Positions 28,495 to 37,723 are shown, counted from the first letter of the stretch. The stretch is DNA of 64,000 nucleotides from Sphingobacterium griseoflavum (GCF_014653155.1 NZ_BNAF01000007.1:227340-291339); one strand, 5' to 3'. The notes: generated by a model not told the origin, from the letters alone. Numbers and translations: made by a program.

Positions 28495-29082
28495 CTATAA
28501 GAATGCAAATCCCACACCAATTGTCCACATTCTGATTTTCTGGTTATAGTCGGGACTTTCGTTCAAGTCCGTTAGACCATGCTCATAGCGAAGGTCGACG
28601 GTAAATTTGCTAATGTCTGCGCCAATGCCTCCAACAATACCTGTCGATGTTTTCTTGTATCGATCCCAATCTGTCGCGGTAGTGAAGTTTACCTTTCCGT
28701 CTTGTGCGAACGAAAACACCGGGCCTGCCTGAACCCTAACACCTATTGGGCCCAAGCCGATGCGAGTTCCTAACAAAATTGGCACGTCGAAACTTTGAAA
28801 AGTTGCCTCGCCTTTTTCACCGGATTGTTCGAATTGCGCGCCGACCTTTTTACTGGCATAATACGCTTCCGGTTGTACATGGAAGCCTGCGATGCCGACG
28901 CGTCCCCAAGCCCCTAATTGAAATCCTGTTTTGGTGTCGGAATTGAAAAACCGTCCTTCGGAGCTTAGGCTGGAAAAGCCTAATGCACCCTTAACACCCA
29001 GTTTGAATGTTGGCAATAATTGCGCGTTGCTCATGCCTACAGCAAAAATCAAACAAATTAAAGTAAGTAGAGATTTTTTCAT
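28495..29082 (-). CDS. PorT-like outer-membrane beta-barrel protein
   Basis: 195 residues. Cleavable signal peptide (about 1-20, ending SNAQ), then alternating hydrophobic beta strands such as FKLGVKGALGFSSL, FQLGAWGRVGI, VDLRYEHGLTDL and a last strand ending in Phe-Leu (WTIGVGFAFL), the usual outer-membrane insertion signal. This is the small eight-strand barrel type common in Bacteroidota. No function can be given. Single gene with its own terminator. Confidence 0.82.
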   Translation of the reverse strand: MKKSLLTLICLIFAVGMSNAQLLPTFKLGVKGALGFSSLSSEGRFFNSDTKTGFQLGAWGRVGIAGFHVQPEAYYASKKVGAQFEQSGEKGEATFQSFDVPILLGTRIGLGPIGVRVQAGPVFSFAQDGKVNFTTATDWDRYKKTSTGIVGGIGADISKFTVDLRYEHGLTDLNESPDYNQKIRMWTIGVGFAFL

Positions 29083-29106
29083 GTGAAAAATATTTGTTTA
29101 TTTTAT

Positions 29107-29126
29107 TACGTTACAATAATAACGTA
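29107..29126. promoter_or_regulatory. Palindrome between divergent genes
   Basis: Inverted repeat TACGTTA-CAATAA-TAACGTA in the 61-bp gap between the barrel gene (minus) and the small gene at 29144 (plus). Its position between divergent starts suits an operator. A T run follows on the plus strand, so a short terminator stem is the alternative. Confidence 0.3.
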
Positions 29127-29143
29127 TTTTTTCAAGAATAGTT

Positions 29144-29359
29144 ATGGCTACATTAAAAATATCTGATCCCGAATGGGACGTGCTTAAGGTAAAACTGAGT
29201 AGAAAATATAATCATTTAACGCAAGAGGACCTTGTTTATCAAGCTGGTCAGGAGGATATTTTGCTTGACAAGTTAGCGCGGCGGTTGCGTCGAACCAAGG
29301 ACTATGTGCTGTTCACCTTGGCAAAGGAATTATCAAATTTGGAATCCAATCGGCTTTAA
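29144..29359 (+). CDS. Small CsbD-like protein
   Basis: 71 residues, soluble, charged and helical. The pattern W-x2-LK-x2-L, then LTQEDLVYQAGQEDILLDKLARRL, recalls the CsbD stress-protein family (W-x-LKG, LTDDDL, GK-x-DEL), but it is not a close match and the name is tentative. It starts a tight cluster: csaA begins 3 bp after its stop, then the deaminase after 2 bp. Codon use and spacing support a real gene. Confidence 0.7.
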   Translation: MATLKISDPEWDVLKVKLSRKYNHLTQEDLVYQAGQEDILLDKLARRLRRTKDYVLFTLAKELSNLESNRL

Positions 29360-29362
29360 TAT

Positions 29363-29704
29363 ATGTCGGGATTGATTTCGTGGCGGGATTTCGAACAGGT
29401 GGATCTTCGCGTGGGTACCGTTGTGGAAGTTGCTGAATTTGAAAAGGCACACAGGCCAGCCTATAAATTGCAGATTGATTTTGGGCCGGAAATTGGCGTG
29501 TTAAAGTCCAGCGCTCAGATTACGGCACACTACAGGCGACAAGAGCTTGTAGGACGTCAGGTCGTTGCTGTGGTTAACTTTCCGAAGAAGCAGATCGCTG
29601 ATTTTATGTCGGAATGCTTGGTCACAGGTTTCGCGGATGAACAAGGAGATATTGTGTTGACTACCGTTGAGCGTATCGTGCCCAACGGTTCTAAATTGAT
29701 GTAA
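29363..29704 (+). CDS. csaA: tRNA-binding protein CsaA
   Basis: 113 residues, normal length. A single OB-fold tRNA-binding domain related to the EMAP/Trbp111 type: DFEQVDLRVGTVVEV (about 9-23), AYKLQIDFG, QITAHYRR, and the C-terminal segment ending VPNGSKLM. CsaA dimers bind tRNA and have been linked to chaperone-like effects on protein export. It is packed 3 bp and 2 bp from its neighbours, the second being a tRNA-deaminase-type gene, so a link to tRNA is natural. Confidence 0.92.
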   Translation: MSGLISWRDFEQVDLRVGTVVEVAEFEKAHRPAYKLQIDFGPEIGVLKSSAQITAHYRRQELVGRQVVAVVNFPKKQIADFMSECLVTGFADEQGDIVLTTVERIVPNGSKLM

Positions 29705-29706
29705 GC

Positions 29707-30177
29707 ATGCGGGTATTTCATTTTGACGGTGCGGCAGAAGATGACATTCATTTAGATGAGCGTTACATGCAGGAGGCGCTGAGATTAGCGGAGGTTGCGT
29801 TCAAAGAGGACGAAGTGCCCATAGGCGCCATTATTGTTAGCCAGGGAAAAATTATTGGTAAAGGTTATAACCTCACGGAACGATTGCACGATGTGACGGC
29901 CCACGCAGAGATGCAGGCTTTTACGGCTGCGTCAAATTTTATGGGCGGGAAATACCTGCAAAACTGTACCATGTATGTAACGATAGAGCCTTGTGTGATG
30001 TGCGCAGGTGCGTCGTATTGGACGCAGATTTCGCGTATTGTATATGGTGCAAAAGATGAGAAAAGAGGAGCCTCTAAACACGGACATCTTTATCATCCGA
30101 AAACCGAAATCGTTTCCGGGGTATTGGAGGAAAAGTGTGCCGATTTGATTCGATCATTTTTTCGTAATAAAAGGTAG
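29707..30177 (+). CDS. tadA: TadA-type nucleoside deaminase
   Basis: 156 residues, cytidine/deoxycytidylate deaminase fold. Zinc ligands and catalytic Glu are in TAHAEMQ and EPCVMCAGA. The order MQEALRLAEVAFKEDEVPIGAIIV followed by IVYGAKDEKRGASKHG agrees with TadA, which makes inosine at tRNA position 34. A guanine deaminase or other nucleoside deaminase cannot be excluded. It begins 2 bp after csaA. The first 18 residues are acidic and may be an extension of the standard start. Confidence 0.75.
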   Translation: MRVFHFDGAAEDDIHLDERYMQEALRLAEVAFKEDEVPIGAIIVSQGKIIGKGYNLTERLHDVTAHAEMQAFTAASNFMGGKYLQNCTMYVTIEPCVMCAGASYWTQISRIVYGAKDEKRGASKHGHLYHPKTEIVSGVLEEKCADLIRSFFRNKR

Positions 30178-30273
30178 GGAAGGCCACAAATTCATACTTT
30201 CTTAAAACATAACCTGCCGTGAATTTGTTATATTCGTGCTATTAATTTTATAATAATTAAAAACAGAAATATT

Positions 30274-30882
30274 ATGGCATTTGAATTAGAAGCATTACCG
30301 TACGCGAACGATGCGTTGGAACCACACATCGATAAGGACACCATGGAAATTCACCATGATCGTCACCACCAAGCTTATGTAGATAACTTAAACAAAGCTA
30401 TCGCAGGAACAGATGCTGAGAATTTATCCTTAGAAGATATCAACAAAAACATTTCTAAATATCCTGCAGCAGTCCGTAACAACGGCGGTGGACATTTCAA
30501 CCACAAATTGTTTTGGTCTGTTTTAGGGCCAAACGCAGGTGGCGAACCCACTGGAGAATTGGCCGATGCGATTAAGTCAACTTTCGGTTCTTTTGAGGAG
30601 TTGAAAACGCAGTTGCAGAATGCAGGAGCTACTCGTTTCGGCTCTGGATGGGCTTGGTTGATCGTTAAGACAGATGGGCAGTTAGCCGTTACCTCTACCC
30701 CGAACCAAGATAACCCGTTGATGGACGTGGCCGAAGTACAGGGTACGCCAATTTTGGGTATTGACGTGTGGGAACACGCGTATTACCTAAAATATCAAAA
30801 TAAGCGCCCAGCCTATCTTGATGCCGTTTTTAGCGTGATCAATTGGGATGCTGTCGCGAAGCGTTTTCAAGAAGCAAAATAG
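30274..30882 (+). CDS. sodA: Superoxide dismutase, Mn-type (Mn/Fe family)
   Basis: Turns superoxide into hydrogen peroxide and oxygen in the cytoplasm. 202 residues with no signal peptide. Metal ligands H27, H77, D164 and H168 (in [13 protein letters not shown]). The GG-x2-NH-x2-FW segment (72-81) and the second-sphere Gln in [10 protein letters not shown] (about 145) are of the Mn kind, as in E. coli SodA; cambialistic use of iron remains possible. Stands alone between the csaA cluster and msrA. Confidence 0.94.
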   Translation: MAFELEALPYANDALEPHIDKDTMEIHHDRHHQAYVDNLNKAIAGTDAENLSLEDINKNISKYPAAVRNNGGGHFNHKLFWSVLGPNAGGEPTGELADAIKSTFGSFEELKTQLQNAGATRFGSGWAWLIVKTDGQLAVTSTPNQDNPLMDVAEVQGTPILGIDVWEHAYYLKYQNKRPAYLDAVFSVINWDAVAKRFQEAK

Positions 30883-31023
30883 TTAGTCAATAGGTCGGTT
30901 GTGGCCTATTGTTATAGGAACGTCATTACTTTGTAGCTGATCCGGTGGATATTAAACTAAATCTCCGCTGTACGGTCAAAAACTTAGTAATGACGTTTTT
31001 TTTTATACTTATCTTATTTAAAA
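30883..31023 (+). terminator. Structured gap with terminator between sodA and msrA
   Basis: Two structures. First a short stem CAATAGG (30888-30894) with CCTATTG (30905-30911), right after the sodA stop. Second a long-range stem AACGTCATTACT (30919-30930) with AGTAATGACGTT (30986-30997), 12 bp around a 55-nt loop, followed by TTTTTTTT. The second is a likely intrinsic terminator but its loop is unusually large, so it may instead mark a small RNA or the msrA leader. Confidence 0.6.
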
Positions 31024-31704
31024 ATGAGCAATAGACTACATAATTTCCTGACGATATTGTTAGGGTTTGCGTTCCTAACTGCATGTGCGCAGTCGAGTGG
31101 AAAGCGGAATGAAGGTGCCGATAAAACCGCGGCTCTTGCGCAGTTGCCGGCACATAGCACCGGAACTTTGGATACGGCTACATTTGGTGCGGGCTGTTTT
31201 TGGTGCGTAGAAGCACAATTTGCGACGTTAAAAGGTGTCAAATCGGTGCTGTCGGGCTACTCGGGCGGCAAAAAAGCTAACCCCACTTATAGTCAGGTAT
31301 CTTCCGGTCGGAGCGGGCATGCAGAAGTGATTCAAGTGTTGTTTGATACAGCCACGATTTCTTATGATGAACTGCTGGAAGCCTTTTTTCTATCGCATGA
31401 CCCGACACAGCTTGATCGTCAGGGAAACGACGTAGGGCCGCAATATCGATCCGTAATTTTTGCGCATACGCAGGAACAATTTAAAAAGAGCCAATATTAT
31501 ATCGATCAGCTGAATAAAGCAGCGGTTTATAAAGATCCTATTGTGACCGCGGTAGAGCCATTTGCCGCATTTTACAAGGCAGAAGATTATCATCAGCAAT
31601 ATTACGAGAAGAATGGGGGAGAAGCCTATTGCGTTTATGTGATCAAGCCCAAGATGGAGAAATTTCGCAAGGTCTTTAAGGATAAGTTGAAAACGAGCCG
31701 TTAA
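31024..31704 (+). CDS. msrA: Peptide methionine sulfoxide reductase A, lipoprotein form
   Basis: Reduces the S-isomer of methionine sulfoxide in proteins. 226 residues. Signal peptide with lipobox FLTAC puts a lipidated Cys at 21, so the enzyme works outside the inner membrane. The active-site motif is GAGCFWCVE with C58; GYSGG, SGHAEVIQV and YHQQYYEKN are the other family motifs. A resolving Cys is in GEAYCVYV. Its place next to sodA fits oxidative-stress defence. Periplasmic reduction needs a thiol donor that is not in the window. Confidence 0.92.
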   Translation: MSNRLHNFLTILLGFAFLTACAQSSGKRNEGADKTAALAQLPAHSTGTLDTATFGAGCFWCVEAQFATLKGVKSVLSGYSGGKKANPTYSQVSSGRSGHAEVIQVLFDTATISYDELLEAFFLSHDPTQLDRQGNDVGPQYRSVIFAHTQEQFKKSQYYIDQLNKAAVYKDPIVTAVEPFAAFYKAEDYHQQYYEKNGGEAYCVYVIKPKMEKFRKVFKDKLKTSR

Positions 31705-31705
31705 A

Positions 31706-31734
31706 AAAGGGTTGTCGAAATTTCGACAACCCTT
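31706..31734 (-). terminator. Intrinsic terminator after recA
   Basis: Stem AAGGGTTGTCGAAA with TTTCGACAACCCTT. The T tract (CCCTTTTTTAAC) is on the minus strand, so it ends recA; the stem begins just past the msrA stop and may serve both genes. Confidence 0.8.
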
Positions 31735-31758
31735 CCATAGCCTATTTAAGTCTTAAAA

Positions 31759-32781
31759 CTAATCTTCTAGTGCGGCGTGTTGATCCAGATCAACACCGCT
31801 TACTTCAGCCCGTATTTTTGCTTCCAGCTCATCGCTTAAATCGGGATTGTCCAAAAGCAATGATTTAACCGCATCACGACCTTGCCCTAATTTGGTGTCG
31901 CCATAGCTGAACCACGAGCCGGATTTTTTAACGATGCCGTACTCTACCCCAAGGTCAATAATCTCGCCGACCTTAGAAATGCCTTGTCCGAACATAATAT
32001 CGAATTCGGCAATACGGAAAGGCGGAGCCACCTTATTTTTGACGATTTTTACCTTCACACGGTTTCCAGAAACCTCATCTGCATCTTTGATCTGTGATGT
32101 TCGGCGAATATCTAAACGAACCGATGCATAAAATTTAAGTGCATTACCACCTGTTGTCGTTTCGGGATTTCCGAACATCACACCAATTTTCTCACGTAGC
32201 TGATTGATGAAAATACAGCAGCAATTTGTTTTCGATATCGTACCCGTTAGTTTACGTAACGCTTGTGACATTAAACGCGCCTGTAGACCCATTTTTGAGT
32301 CCCCCATTTCTCCTTCGATCTCTCCTTTGGGTACCAGTGCGGCAACAGAGTCAATAACGATAACGTCAATTGCTCCAGACCGAATCAAATTGTCCGCGAT
32401 TTCTAATGCCTGTTCACCATTGTCCGGCTGCGAAATAAGCAGATTTTCCACATCCACACCCAATTTCTGTGCGTAGTATTTATCAAAGGCATGCTCCGCA
32501 TCGATAACAGCAGCAATACCACCTTTTTTCTGCGCTTCTGCCACAATATGGGTTGCCAAGGTTGTCTTTCCCGAGGATTCCGGTCCGTAGATTTCAATGA
32601 CACGTCCTTTCGGTACACCGCCGATCCCCAATGCAATATCCAAACCCAACGATCCCGTGGAAATAGCCTCGATAGGTTCTACCGCTGAATCCCCTAATTT
32701 CATAATGGTACCTTTACCATATGATTTTTCTAATTTATCTAAAGTAAGCTGTAAAGCTTTTAATTTGTCTGAGTTACTCAT
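31759..32781 (-). CDS. recA: Recombinase RecA
   Basis: DNA strand exchange and LexA co-protease. 340 residues. Walker [10 protein letters not shown] at 66-74, Walker [11 protein letters not shown], the L2-adjacent [14 protein letters not shown] and the monomer interface at the N-terminus are all standard. No intein. It has its own promoter upstream and terminator downstream. No LexA-type palindrome was recognised near the promoter. Confidence 0.98.
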   Translation of the reverse strand: MSNSDKLKALQLTLDKLEKSYGKGTIMKLGDSAVEPIEAISTGSLGLDIALGIGGVPKGRVIEIYGPESSGKTTLATHIVAEAQKKGGIAAVIDAEHAFDKYYAQKLGVDVENLLISQPDNGEQALEIADNLIRSGAIDVIVIDSVAALVPKGEIEGEMGDSKMGLQARLMSQALRKLTGTISKTNCCCIFINQLREKIGVMFGNPETTTGGNALKFYASVRLDIRRTSQIKDADEVSGNRVKVKIVKNKVAPPFRIAEFDIMFGQGISKVGEIIDLGVEYGIVKKSGSWFSYGDTKLGQGRDAVKSLLLDNPDLSDELEAKIRAEVSGVDLDQHAALED

Positions 32782-32800
32782 ATTTTTAGTACTTACATAT

Positions 32801-32828
32801 CAAAATTACAATTTATATTTGAGATCAA
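32801..32828 (-). promoter_or_regulatory. Promoter of recA
   Basis: On the minus strand TTG (32828-32826), 17-bp spacer, TAATTTTG (32808-32801). The start site should be near 32795, about 14 nt before the recA ATG. Confidence 0.6.
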
Positions 32829-32849
32829 CAATTTATTTTACTAATAATG

Positions 32850-33518
32850 TTAGTCTTTTTTTTGTTCGTGTTTTGCTGACAGGGTTGCATAGTATTTGCA
32901 GAAATAGGTAATGGGGCAAATTTCACATTTCGGTTTGCGTGCCAGACAGATATACCGCCCGTGCAATATCAGCCAATGATGCGCAATAGCAATCGTATCT
33001 TCAGGTAAGTATTTAATCAACTGTTTCTCTACCGCTAGGGGCGTGGTGGCTCGGCTGGTTAGTCCTAGTCTATTGCTTACGCGAAATACATGGGTATCTA
33101 CGGCCATCGCTGGCCGGTGGAATACCACCGATGAAATCACATTAGCCGTTTTGCGTCCTACCCCGGGGAGTTTTACCAAATCTTCGACTTTCTCTGGCAC
33201 TTCACCTCGAAATTCCAACAAAAGCTTTTGTGCCATGCCCAAAAGGTGTTTGGCTTTATTATTCGGATAGCTCACAGACTTAATGTACGAAAAGATCTCT
33301 TCCACACTACTTGCTGCCAATGCCTCGACCACGGGAAACCTTTCAAAAAGCGCCGGCGTTATCTGATTGATTCGTTTATCTGTGCATTGTGCAGAGAGAA
33401 TAACTGCCACCAACAGTTCGTACGGATTACTGTAATTTAACTCGGTTTGTGCATCGGGGTTATGCGTAGAAAAGTACTTGACAAATTCCCTGTATCGCTC
33501 CTTTTTTAACATGAACAA
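32850..33518 (-). CDS. nth: Endonuclease III
   Basis: Base-excision repair glycosylase/lyase for oxidised pyrimidines. 222 residues (220 if the second Met is used). Helix-hairpin-helix LPGVGRKTANV carries the catalytic Lys, AVDTHVFRV the catalytic Asp, and C-x6-C-x2-C-x5-C in CLARKPKCEICPITYFC binds the [4Fe-4S] cluster. Lies upstream of recA on the same strand, but recA has its own promoter. Confidence 0.95.
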   Translation of the reverse strand: MFMLKKERYREFVKYFSTHNPDAQTELNYSNPYELLVAVILSAQCTDKRINQITPALFERFPVVEALAASSVEEIFSYIKSVSYPNNKAKHLLGMAQKLLLEFRGEVPEKVEDLVKLPGVGRKTANVISSVVFHRPAMAVDTHVFRVSNRLGLTSRATTPLAVEKQLIKYLPEDTIAIAHHWLILHGRYICLARKPKCEICPITYFCKYYATLSAKHEQKKD

Positions 33519-33544
33519 AGATATTCAAAACTCCTTACAAAAAA

Positions 33545-33574
33545 CAAAGTCTCTAATTTTGTTTAGAGACTTTG
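33545..33574 (-). terminator. Intrinsic terminator after the 61-residue gene
   Basis: Stem CAAAGTCTCTAA (33545-33556) with TTAGAGACTTTG (33563-33574). On the minus strand it is followed by TTTTTTG. It ends the small gene at 33580 before nth. Confidence 0.8.
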
Positions 33575-33579
33575 CCATG

Positions 33580-33765
33580 TTACTTTTTTAAGCTTTTCGA
33601 GTAATGCAAGATCTTGTCGATCGTGTGCGCGCTTGGTGATTTTTCCAGTTTTGAAAAACTGGACCGTAAATGTTCTTCAAAGATTTCATCGCTCTGATCC
33701 ACCATAACCACCGTCGTTTCGCTTAATTTCGTATCATGCTCATCTTGTGTAAAGTGTTCTACCAT
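33580..33765 (-). CDS. Small acidic protein of unknown function
   Basis: 61 residues, soluble, acidic in the first half (MVEHFTQDEHDTKLSE) with a helical C-terminus ending HYSKSLKK. No cysteine, signal or membrane segment. I do not recognise it. A terminator of its own 6 bp downstream and sensible amino-acid use support a real gene. It lies between the S8 peptidase gene and nth, all on the minus strand. Confidence 0.6.
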   Translation of the reverse strand: MVEHFTQDEHDTKLSETTVVMVDQSDEIFEEHLRSSFSKLEKSPSAHTIDKILHYSKSLKK

Positions 33766-33838
33766 AAGCCTTTTATTTAATTAAGTTATATATAGAACGC
33801 AAGATAGAAATATATATTATATAGATTTTAACATTTTT

Positions 33839-35449
33839 TTACTTTTCTGATTGGACGCGTTTTTCAGCCTCTTCAACTGCATTTTTCGCGTTTACAATAC
33901 CTCCACTGACGCTTATTTCAGCTAAAAATACTTTTTTTGGAGCACCTTCTGCTTGCACCTTTACTTTTTCATCCACCTTGGTGACTGATTTTAAAATAAT
34001 ATCTTTCACTTCCTTGGCCGAAAGCTGGGGGTAATACGAGCGCAGTAAGGCAGCTAATCCCGCCACCACAGGGGCAGCCATGCTCGTTCCATCCTGTTCT
34101 TTGTAAGTTGATTCAGGCATCGTGGAGTTTATCTTCACGCCGGGGGCGAATACATCGACCGACTTGTAGCCGTAGTTGGAGAAACTCGCCAATAAGTCGT
34201 CATCCAAGCCCGATGATGTTGCACCAACCGTGATCCAATTTGTGGCTTCACCCACAATTGCGCCCAGACTATCCGTGTAGTACTTCATTGGATAGTTGTT
34301 CACGATATCATTGTCTTTCGAGTCATTGCCCGCGGCGTGTACCAGCAAAACGTCATTTTCTTCGGCATATTTAACCGCTTCATCGACTGTCTTTTTGTTG
34401 TATACATACCCTTTTCCAAAGCTCATGTTAATAACTTTCGCTCCGTTGTCAACCGCATAGCGAATGCCATTGGCCACGTCTTTGTCTCGCTCGTCACCGT
34501 CGGGCACTAAGCGTACGCCCATGATCTGCACATTATCGGCTACGCCGTCTATGCCAATGCCGTTTTTACGCTTCGCGGCGATAATACCTGCGACGTGTGT
34601 CCCATGATCCGCATCCGGTCCTTTTATATCGGCATTTCCATAATATCGTTCGCTCGCATCGTCGTAGTTGTCGCCTACAATGTGGCGCGGGTCATACGAC
34701 TTGTTCAAATGATACTCGGTTTGTGCACTGAAATATTTAACGCCATCCTCCAGGTCTTTGTAAAACTTGTCGAAAGGGGTATTGGAAAGTTCACGCTTCG
34801 CCATGCGAAGAGCCATCTTCTGCCGGTCGGATGTAGCGGTAAAATTGTCGAAATCCTCTTTCGTGACATCTTTCACGTCTTTACCCATCTTTTTAACCAT
34901 GGCATCGACTTCTTCTTTCAGGCGTCCATAGTTGATGTTGCCAAAATTTGCTTGATCCAGTTTGCTGGTATAGTCCCCAATCATTTTTTGGTAGGCCACA
35001 AACTCGCGACGTTCTGCCTCGCTCAATGGTGTTGAAGGTAGTACAGAGATATATTTTGGTTCATAGACGCGAATCAATCGTGTTACCTCCAAATTATCGT
35101 AATGTACGTTTTCACCGTTCGCATTGCCGATGAAGTTCCATCCGTGCAGGTCGTCGATGTAGCCGTTTCCGTCATCATCCTTGCCGTTTCCTGCTTTCTC
35201 TTTTGCATTGGTCCACATAACATCCTTTAGATCTTCATGCTGGTAGTCAACACCTCCATCTAGAACCCCAACGATTACCGGTGTGGATGTACGACCTTGC
35301 AGGAGCTCGTAGGCTTTTTCCGTGCTGATACCACGGACACCGTCTGTTTGATAATCCAAGTTGTACCAATTGGCCGGATTTGTTTTTTTTGTTTGTGCAT
35401 TGCCAAAAAAAGAAAGTAGGCTCAAGCCCAGTATGGCGTAAAATTTCAT
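33839..35449 (-). CDS. Exported subtilisin-family (S8) serine peptidase
   Basis: 536 residues from ATG 35449, which gives a clean signal peptide (MKFYAILGLSLLSFFGNAQ). An ATG at 35461 adds four residues. The frame is open to 35533, but a promoter -7 box at 35483-35490 would lie inside that longer version, which speaks against it. Catalytic Asp in GVLDGGVDYQHEDL, His in DHGTHVAGI, Ser in GTSMAAPVVAGLAAL. An insert of about 160 residues, charged and helical, separates Asp from His, as in a group of Bacteroidota S8 peptidases. Secreted or periplasmic; substrate unknown. Confidence 0.9.
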   Translation of the reverse strand: MKFYAILGLSLLSFFGNAQTKKTNPANWYNLDYQTDGVRGISTEKAYELLQGRTSTPVIVGVLDGGVDYQHEDLKDVMWTNAKEKAGNGKDDDGNGYIDDLHGWNFIGNANGENVHYDNLEVTRLIRVYEPKYISVLPSTPLSEAERREFVAYQKMIGDYTSKLDQANFGNINYGRLKEEVDAMVKKMGKDVKDVTKEDFDNFTATSDRQKMALRMAKRELSNTPFDKFYKDLEDGVKYFSAQTEYHLNKSYDPRHIVGDNYDDASERYYGNADIKGPDADHGTHVAGIIAAKRKNGIGIDGVADNVQIMGVRLVPDGDERDKDVANGIRYAVDNGAKVINMSFGKGYVYNKKTVDEAVKYAEENDVLLVHAAGNDSKDNDIVNNYPMKYYTDSLGAIVGEATNWITVGATSSGLDDDLLASFSNYGYKSVDVFAPGVKINSTMPESTYKEQDGTSMAAPVVAGLAALLRSYYPQLSAKEVKDIILKSVTKVDEKVKVQAEGAPKKVFLAEISVSGGIVNAKNAVEEAEKRVQSEK

Positions 35450-35482
35450 TGTCTCTATCATATGTTTCTGTTTAGTCAATAA

Positions 35483-35490
35483 CAAATATA
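35483..35490 (-). promoter_or_regulatory. -7 box upstream of the S8 peptidase gene
   Basis: TATATTTG on the minus strand, 33 bp upstream of ATG 35449 and 21 bp upstream of ATG 35461. No TTTG box at the right distance, so it is a partial match. It decides against the start at 35533. Confidence 0.4.
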
Positions 35491-35572
35491 ATGCAACTAC
35501 CATGCAGATGTTGTTAAAAAAACATAAATCCATATTCTTTTTACATTAACTTTAGCTTTAAAATACGTGCTG

Positions 35573-37723
35573 ATGTATAAAAAATGGAAGTATATGATTA
35601 TTATTGGCGCTATGGCAATAGCATGTTCCGATAACAACATCAATCATTTGGCGTCTTGGCCAGATGCTACTGCTCCTGTAGCAGCAAAGAAACCGTATGT
35701 CCGAGTGATGCATGGAGATACCGTTCCTGATCCTTATTACTGGATGAATGATTATTTCAAGAAGGGCCCCGACTCTACCATGGTGCTCGAGTATCTAGAG
35801 GCGGAGAATGCCTACACGGCTGCCATGCTGAAAGACACGGAAGGACTGCAGGAGCGACTATTTCAGGAGATGAAAGGACGCGTCAAAGAAAAAGACGAAT
35901 CTGTACCGTATTTAAAGAATGGGTATTATTACTATACTCGAACAGAGGAGGGAAAGCAATATTTTAAATTCTGTCGTAAAAAAGGTCATCTTGAAGCGCA
36001 AGAGGAGATTCTGCTCGATGTTGATGTGCTATCCGAAGGTCACCCCTACTATGCAGCAACCGGCTTTTCGGTGAGCCCCGATAACAAGTTGCTCGCTTTC
36101 GGCGTAGATACAGTCTCCCGGAGGGAATATACGATATATATTAAAGATTTGGAGACAGGTGCGTTATTATCGGATCGGATTGACCGGACGGAAGGAGAGG
36201 CCACTTGGGCCAACGACAGTAAGACCTTTTTTTATACGTCCAAGAATCCCGTTACGCTGTTGAGTGAAAAGATAAAGCGGCATCGGCTCGGTACAGCCAC
36301 GAAGGGGGATGCAGTGGTGTATGATGAGAAAGACAATACAAACTATATCGGCGTGGATAAGTCCAAAAACGGCCGGTATATTATGATCTATTCAGGTGGT
36401 ACACTATCTTCGGAAGTCTTTATATTGGATGCTAATACGCCGGAGGCGGCCTTTAAATCTTTTCAGCCTCGACGAAAAGACGTGTTATATTCGGTAACAG
36501 CGCTCGCAGATCGTTTCTTGATTTTGACCAATGATGGCGCGAAAAATTTTAAGGTAGTCGAAAGCCCTTTGGATAAGACTACAAAAGATCATTGGAAGGA
36601 TGTCATCCCGCATCGTGCAGATGTTCTGGTAGCAGGACTGGATGAATTTAAGGATTTTGTCGTGGTATCAGAACGTAAAAATGGACTTACACAAATGGCC
36701 GTACGTTCGTTAAAGGACAATAGCCAACATTATTTGGATTTCGGGGAGCCTGCGTATACAGTTTATCCCAGTGTCAATGAAGACTACGATAGCCAAGTGG
36801 TTCGCTACGGTTACACCTCCCTTGTGACACCTTCATCGACATTTGATTATAATATGTCTACGCGGGAAAAAACCTTGAAAAAACAGCAAGAAGTGGTCGG
36901 GGGTTACCATGCGCAAAATTATGTTACGGAACGGCAGTTTGCTACGGCTGCTGATGGAACTAAAATTCCGATATCATTGGTGTACAGGAAAGGCTTCAAA
37001 AAAAATGGAGAAGCTCCGTTATTGCTTTATGCGTACGGCTCTTATGGTATGTCCATGGATCCTACCTTTAGTTCTTCGCGCTTAAGTTTGCTGGATAGAG
37101 GTTTCGCGTATGCCATCGCCCATATCCGTGGAGGAGAAGAAATGGGTAGACAGTGGTACGAGGATGGAAAGATGATGCACAAGAAAAATACATTTACCGA
37201 TTTTGTGGACTGTGCGCGATTTCTGCAGAAGGAACGCTTCACCAGCTCGTCGCACCTTTATGCCCAAGGGGGTAGCGCTGGCGGCTTACTGATGGGGGCG
37301 GTTATCAATCTTTCGCCTTCGCTTTGGAATGGTGTTGTTGCTCAGGTTCCTTTTGTCGATGTCGTCAATACCATGCTGGATGAATCGATTCCATTGACAA
37401 CCAACGAATATGACGAGTGGGGTAACCCCAATAGTAAATCCGCATACGACTATATGAAGTCTTATTCTCCCTATGAAAATGTCGAAGAAAAGGAATACCC
37501 AAACCTCTTGGTGACCACCGGCCTGCACGATAGCCAAGTGCAATATTTTGAACCGGCAAAATGGGTGGCGAAACTTCGTGCAACCAAAAAGGGTGACAAG
37601 GTGGTTTTATTGAAAACGGATATGGATTACGGACACGGAGGCGCGTCGGGTCGTTTTGATTATTTGAAAGATGTAGCGCTGATTTATGCTTTCCTTTTCA
37701 AATTAGAAGGAATCACTGACTAA
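35573..37723 (+). CDS. Prolyl oligopeptidase family (S9A, oligopeptidase B-like) peptidase
   Basis: 716 residues from ATG 35573; GTG 35567 is in frame but weaker. The N-terminus has a signal with lipobox AIAC, so it is probably a lipoprotein on the periplasmic side, unlike cytoplasmic oligopeptidase B. Beta-propeller domain about 80-420, hydrolase domain after that. Catalytic Ser in GGSAGGLLMG, Asp in GLHDSQV, His in DYGHGG. SYGMSMDP and HIRGGEEMG are family motifs. Prefers cleavage after basic or prolyl residues in relatives. Divergent from the S8 peptidase gene. Confidence 0.9.
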   Translation: MYKKWKYMIIIGAMAIACSDNNINHLASWPDATAPVAAKKPYVRVMHGDTVPDPYYWMNDYFKKGPDSTMVLEYLEAENAYTAAMLKDTEGLQERLFQEMKGRVKEKDESVPYLKNGYYYYTRTEEGKQYFKFCRKKGHLEAQEEILLDVDVLSEGHPYYAATGFSVSPDNKLLAFGVDTVSRREYTIYIKDLETGALLSDRIDRTEGEATWANDSKTFFYTSKNPVTLLSEKIKRHRLGTATKGDAVVYDEKDNTNYIGVDKSKNGRYIMIYSGGTLSSEVFILDANTPEAAFKSFQPRRKDVLYSVTALADRFLILTNDGAKNFKVVESPLDKTTKDHWKDVIPHRADVLVAGLDEFKDFVVVSERKNGLTQMAVRSLKDNSQHYLDFGEPAYTVYPSVNEDYDSQVVRYGYTSLVTPSSTFDYNMSTREKTLKKQQEVVGGYHAQNYVTERQFATAADGTKIPISLVYRKGFKKNGEAPLLLYAYGSYGMSMDPTFSSSRLSLLDRGFAYAIAHIRGGEEMGRQWYEDGKMMHKKNTFTDFVDCARFLQKERFTSSSHLYAQGGSAGGLLMGAVINLSPSLWNGVVAQVPFVDVVNTMLDESIPLTTNEYDEWGNPNSKSAYDYMKSYSPYENVEEKEYPNLLVTTGLHDSQVQYFEPAKWVAKLRATKKGDKVVLLKTDMDYGHGGASGRFDYLKDVALIYAFLFKLEGITD

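Noticed and set aside
35450..35533. Longer start for the S8 peptidase
   Set aside because: It would put a promoter -7 box inside the coding sequence and a non-signal-like N-terminus before a good signal peptide.
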